The translations under genes were made by a program, and so were the position numbers. The notes under the pieces were generated by a model. The model saw only the letters and a program-made list of their open reading frames with translations, ran no database searches and was not told the origin of the DNA. Positions 61,412 through 64,000 of a DNA stretch of 64,000 bases are shown in pieces (the stretch's first letter is position 1; each line of letters begins with the position of its first letter). The stretch is from Chryseobacterium sp. SNU WT5 (GTDB taxonomy: Bacteria > Bacteroidota > Bacteroidia > Flavobacteriales > Weeksellaceae): NCBI RefSeq assembly GCF_007362475.1, contig NZ_CP041687.1, positions 2,728,001-2,792,000 of the forward strand, given 5' to 3'.

Positions 61412-62512
61412 ATGAGCAGAGATAGTAAAGGTAATAAGAAGCAAAGAATAAGCAAAATTTCTAATTCAGGAAGTTCGCCAAAAGCTCGTGCAACAAAAAC
61501 TGTAAGACCTCGCACTGAAAAACCAGAAGAGAAAAAAGAGCCTAAGGCACCAAGAGAGCCAAGATTAATGTCTGCCGCAGAAGCAAAATCTTACGAAAAG
61601 ACTTTTGACAAACCAGCTTCCAGAAAGATGGGAAAGAGAGTTGGGAAGTCTTTTGATAAAAGTGGTAAAGCTGTAACAGGTGCTTCAAAATCCGGAGTAA
61701 AAAAACCTTATAAAAAACCATTCGTCCCCGTAGATGAAGCGCAGAAAACCCGTTCTTTTGTTCAAAAAAGAAGGTTTGATAAGTTGGCAAAAGAGACTCC
61801 TAAAGAATCGATCCGTTTAAATAAATATATTGCTAATTCTGGAATTTGTTCTCGTAGAGAAGCAGATGATTTAATTACACAAGGTTTGGTAGAAGTAAAC
61901 GGAAAACCTGTTACCGAAATGGGTTACCAGGTTCAGAAAACGGACAGAGTTGTCTTCGACGGACAGGGAATTACACCAGAGAAACCGGTTTATGTTTTAT
62001 TGAACAAGCCGAAAGGATATATTTCTACAACTAAAGATGACAAAGCAAGAAAAACTGTTTTGGATCTGGTAGCCAATGCATCACCTTACAGATTGTTCCC
62101 AGTGGGGAGATTAGACCGTTCAACGACAGGGGTTATCTTATTGACGAATGATGGACATATGACCAAGAAGCTTACACACCCGTCTTTTACCATGAAGAAA
62201 ATCTATCATGTTACATTGGATCGGAAATTAGATAGAGCGGATTTAAACATCATTGCGGAAGGTTTAAGATTAGAAGAAGGAATAGCAGAAGTAGACAGTA
62301 TTTCATACATCGAAGGAAAACCTAAAAATGAAATTGGTATCGAAATCCATATCGGTTGGAATAGAGTAGTGCGTCGGATCTTCCAGAAATTAGGTTATGA
62401 AGTTGAATTATTGGATCGAGTAATGTTTGCGGGTTTAACCAAGAAAAACATTAAAAGGGGACACTGGAGAATATTGTCTGAGTTAGAAGTTAATAATCTA
62501 AAAATGTTATAA
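61412..62512 (+). CDS. RsuA/RluB-family pseudouridine synthase
   Basis: The enzyme converts a uridine of rRNA to pseudouridine. The 366-residue protein has a basic, low-complexity N-terminal extension (about residues 1-125), an S4 RNA-binding domain (IRLNKYIANSGICSRREADDLI), and the catalytic GRLDRSTTGVILLTNDG with the conserved Asp (about residue 233). RluB or RluE-like specificity cannot be separated from RsuA by eye. The extension is common in Bacteroidota members. Confidence 0.92.
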   Translation: MSRDSKGNKKQRISKISNSGSSPKARATKTVRPRTEKPEEKKEPKAPREPRLMSAAEAKSYEKTFDKPASRKMGKRVGKSFDKSGKAVTGASKSGVKKPYKKPFVPVDEAQKTRSFVQKRRFDKLAKETPKESIRLNKYIANSGICSRREADDLITQGLVEVNGKPVTEMGYQVQKTDRVVFDGQGITPEKPVYVLLNKPKGYISTTKDDKARKTVLDLVANASPYRLFPVGRLDRSTTGVILLTNDGHMTKKLTHPSFTMKKIYHVTLDRKLDRADLNIIAEGLRLEEGIAEVDSISYIEGKPKNEIGIEIHIGWNRVVRRIFQKLGYEVELLDRVMFAGLTKKNIKRGHWRILSELEVNNLKML

Positions 62513-62549
62513 TTCTTTTTCGTTTTAATCAAAGGAATTTAAATAAACA

Positions 62550-62584
62550 AAAAGCCCTTTTTTGCATCTGCAGAAAGGGCTTTT
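62550..62584 (+). terminator. Terminator of the pseudouridine synthase gene
   Basis: An 11-bp stem (AAAAGCCCTTT with its complement) and a 13-nt loop end in TTTT. Confidence 0.82.
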
Positions 62585-62825
62585 ACCTTAATAATTTTCC
62601 CACTTTTCTCTGTGAAAGATCTTTCAATTAGGAAGGAGAATTCTATGGAAACTAAATTGATCTCCATTTTAAATGGAATTTTTATAACAAATTGAAAATC
62701 GAATAATTATCACGATTATTAAAATTCAGTAAAATAGTTTTGAGATTGAAAAGATGTTTTTTGTATTTTACTTTTCAATTTGGATCACAAACTAAATCCA
62801 AATTTAAGTGTTACGTTCACAAAAA
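62585..62825. other. Intergenic stretch with a 16-codon ORF and Shine-Dalgarno
   Basis: The 363-bp gap 62513-62875 carries two terminators and otherwise AT-rich sequence. The only thing of note is GGAAGGAGAATTCT followed by ATG at 62645 and 16 codons ending TGA (METKLISILNGIFITN). A strong Shine-Dalgarno is rare in this genome, so the ORF is worth a look, but nothing else supports it. Confidence 0.25.
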
Positions 62826-62851
62826 AACTTCCCAATTATTTTCGGGAAGTT
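62826..62851 (-). terminator. Terminator of the 205-aa lipoprotein gene
   Basis: An 8-bp stem (AACTTCCC with GGGAAGTT) and a 10-nt loop are followed on the minus strand by U7. Confidence 0.8.
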
Positions 62852-62875
62852 CTTATGTAAGGTTTTAAATAGAAT

Positions 62876-63493
62876 TTATTTTAAATCGGAAATATTAATC
62901 TCTGCTAAACCCTTCTTCAGTTCTTCATATGAAAGCCCTTCTCCACTTAGGGTTAAAAGATAGCGGTTTTTAATCATCATCTGAATTTTAGAACTGATGT
63001 TTTCGCCATTTTTATCTTCCGAAACAATTGCTTTCCCTCCATTAATGTCTTCGCTTCTTTCGAAGCCGGTCTCAGTAATTTTTTCTTTATTCATATTAAG
63101 ACCCATCATGAGCATGGAAACCATCGCACTTCCTGTTTCACCTGCTCCATCAAGAATCTCCAACTTAACTTCTTTATTTTCTTTATCAGAAAACTTAGCT
63201 TCTGCTGACGATAGATTAAGCATAGAATTATCTCCTACGGTAAGTTCTGTTCTTTTTAAACCAATCAATTGTTCAGGCAATAAAGATTTTAACTGTTCAT
63301 TGGTTAATGGGGTCATTGCTTTTAACTTTTCTACATTCTTAGAGACCTCTTCCAGAGAATTGTTAATTTTACTGTAGTCTTTTGCAGTGGTAACCAGATC
63401 GGATAAACTTCCTGATTTTTCTTCTTTTATCTTTTCTTCTTTGCTGCAAGCAACTACCATAAGAACTGTAGTCGCAATAAATAGTTTTTTCAT
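62876..63493 (-). CDS. Lipoprotein, unknown function
   Basis: ATG 63493 gives a lipoprotein signal (MKKLFIATTVLMVVAC, lipobox VVAC) and 205 residues. I reject the longer frame from 63517 because the -7 box (63515-63522) overlaps it. The mature protein has a charged helical N-terminal part and a beta-rich part (VGDNSMLNLSSAEAKFSDKENKEVKLEILDG...). No family was recognised. It should sit in the envelope. It is monocistronic. Confidence 0.78.
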   Translation of the reverse strand: MKKLFIATTVLMVVACSKEEKIKEEKSGSLSDLVTTAKDYSKINNSLEEVSKNVEKLKAMTPLTNEQLKSLLPEQLIGLKRTELTVGDNSMLNLSSAEAKFSDKENKEVKLEILDGAGETGSAMVSMLMMGLNMNKEKITETGFERSEDINGGKAIVSEDKNGENISSKIQMMIKNRYLLTLSGEGLSYEELKKGLAEINISDLK

Positions 63494-63514
63494 GAAAATT
63501 GTTTTTAGTTTACG

Positions 63515-63522
63515 CAAAAATA
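63515..63522 (-). promoter_or_regulatory. -7 box that fixes the lipoprotein start
   Basis: The minus strand reads TATTTTTG, 21 bp upstream of ATG 63493. It overlaps the alternative start at 63517, so the shorter protein is favoured. Confidence 0.5.
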
Positions 63523-63557
63523 CACAATTTAATTTTCATCAAAAAGAGAGTAAAACA

Positions 63558-63586
63558 AAAAACACACTCAGGTTGAGCATGTTTTT
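63558..63586 (-). terminator. Terminator of the isocitrate dehydrogenase gene
   Basis: A 13-bp stem with two G.U pairs on the minus strand (mismatches on the plus strand) and a 3-nt loop, with a U-run, 32 bp after the stop codon. Confidence 0.78.
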
Positions 63587-63618
63587 TATTAATGTAATTA
63601 TTGAAAAATAAAAGTTTT

Positions 63619-64000
<382 letters not shown>

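Overview
The window is a chromosomal segment of a low-GC (about 35% by eye) member of the Bacteroidota, most likely class Flavobacteriia and close to the Chryseobacterium/Kaistella group (Weeksellaceae). The signs are secreted proteins with type IX secretion (T9SS) C-terminal sorting domains, many -7 boxes of the Bacteroidota form TAnnTTTG at short distances from start codons, the near absence of Shine-Dalgarno sequences, a Flavobacteriia-type rpsA, and family neighbourhoods usual in these bacteria (DUF4230, bifunctional nuclease, GHMP kinase with UbiA and an RsuA-type pseudouridine synthase). No prophage, plasmid backbone, intact insertion sequence or CRISPR array is visible. This is mainly core genome with a few accessory or decaying stretches.

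Layout. 0-4.5 kb: thrS, then a reverse-strand cluster of a MazG-like pyrophosphohydrolase, a thioredoxin-like lipoprotein, a DUF4230 protein and small proteins. 4.5-12.6 kb: two T9SS cargo proteins (a reprolysin-like protease and an endonuclease I), an acyl-CoA dehydrogenase, and an anchored helix-hairpin-helix repeat protein whose stop codon abuts that of the endonuclease. 12.6-17.6 kb: MerR regulator, DbpA-like RNA helicase, rpsA, a possible transglutaminase-like protein, and rplS with a candidate structured leader. 17.6-22.8 kb: a structured intergenic repeat, then succinyl-CoA:3-oxoacid CoA-transferase genes scoA and scoB separated by an inverted ABC exporter and a small membrane protein. 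23-27.8 kb: cupin, a PD-(D/E)XK-like HsdR_N protein divergent from holA with a 2-bp gap, a second copy of the structured repeat, a hydrolase lipoprotein, trxB, a fluC without a normal start codon, and tRNA-Ser(UGA). 27.9-32 kb: a GC-rich M49 dipeptidyl peptidase gene, then a decaying zone (frameshifted SH3 protein and a truncated small exported protein). 32-37 kb: recQ, hypotheticals, DUF2254, SemiSWEET.

37-42.5 kb is the most distinctive part. A CI/LexA-type regulator (HTH plus S24 Ser-Lys peptidase) is divergent from a Y-family polymerase (dinB), which is followed by an error-prone-type DnaE. The regulator/dinB intergenic region carries a perfect 9-1-9 palindrome and two facing -7 boxes. 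The two polymerase genes are separated by a 2.5-copy tandem repeat with a unit of about 130 bp. This looks like a DNA-damage-inducible mutagenesis module.

42.6-64 kb is metabolic and housekeeping: iron-type ABC permease, TlpA-like thioredoxin, PaaE-like ferredoxin reductase, SanA-like protein, udk, a DivIC/FtsB-like protein, methylmalonyl-CoA mutase small subunit, a THUMP-like methyltransferase, M20 dipeptidase, SDR, etfBA, bifunctional nuclease, nucleoside permease, thiolase, UMF1-type MFS, GHMP kinase, UbiA-type prenyltransferase, pseudouridine synthase, a lipoprotein and the C-terminus of a monomeric isocitrate dehydrogenase. The acyl-CoA dehydrogenase, EtfAB, thiolase, ScoAB and methylmalonyl-CoA mutase together indicate aerobic acyl-CoA and ketone-body catabolism feeding acetyl-CoA and succinyl-CoA to the TCA cycle. 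All functional calls come from reading the sequence; no database search was run.
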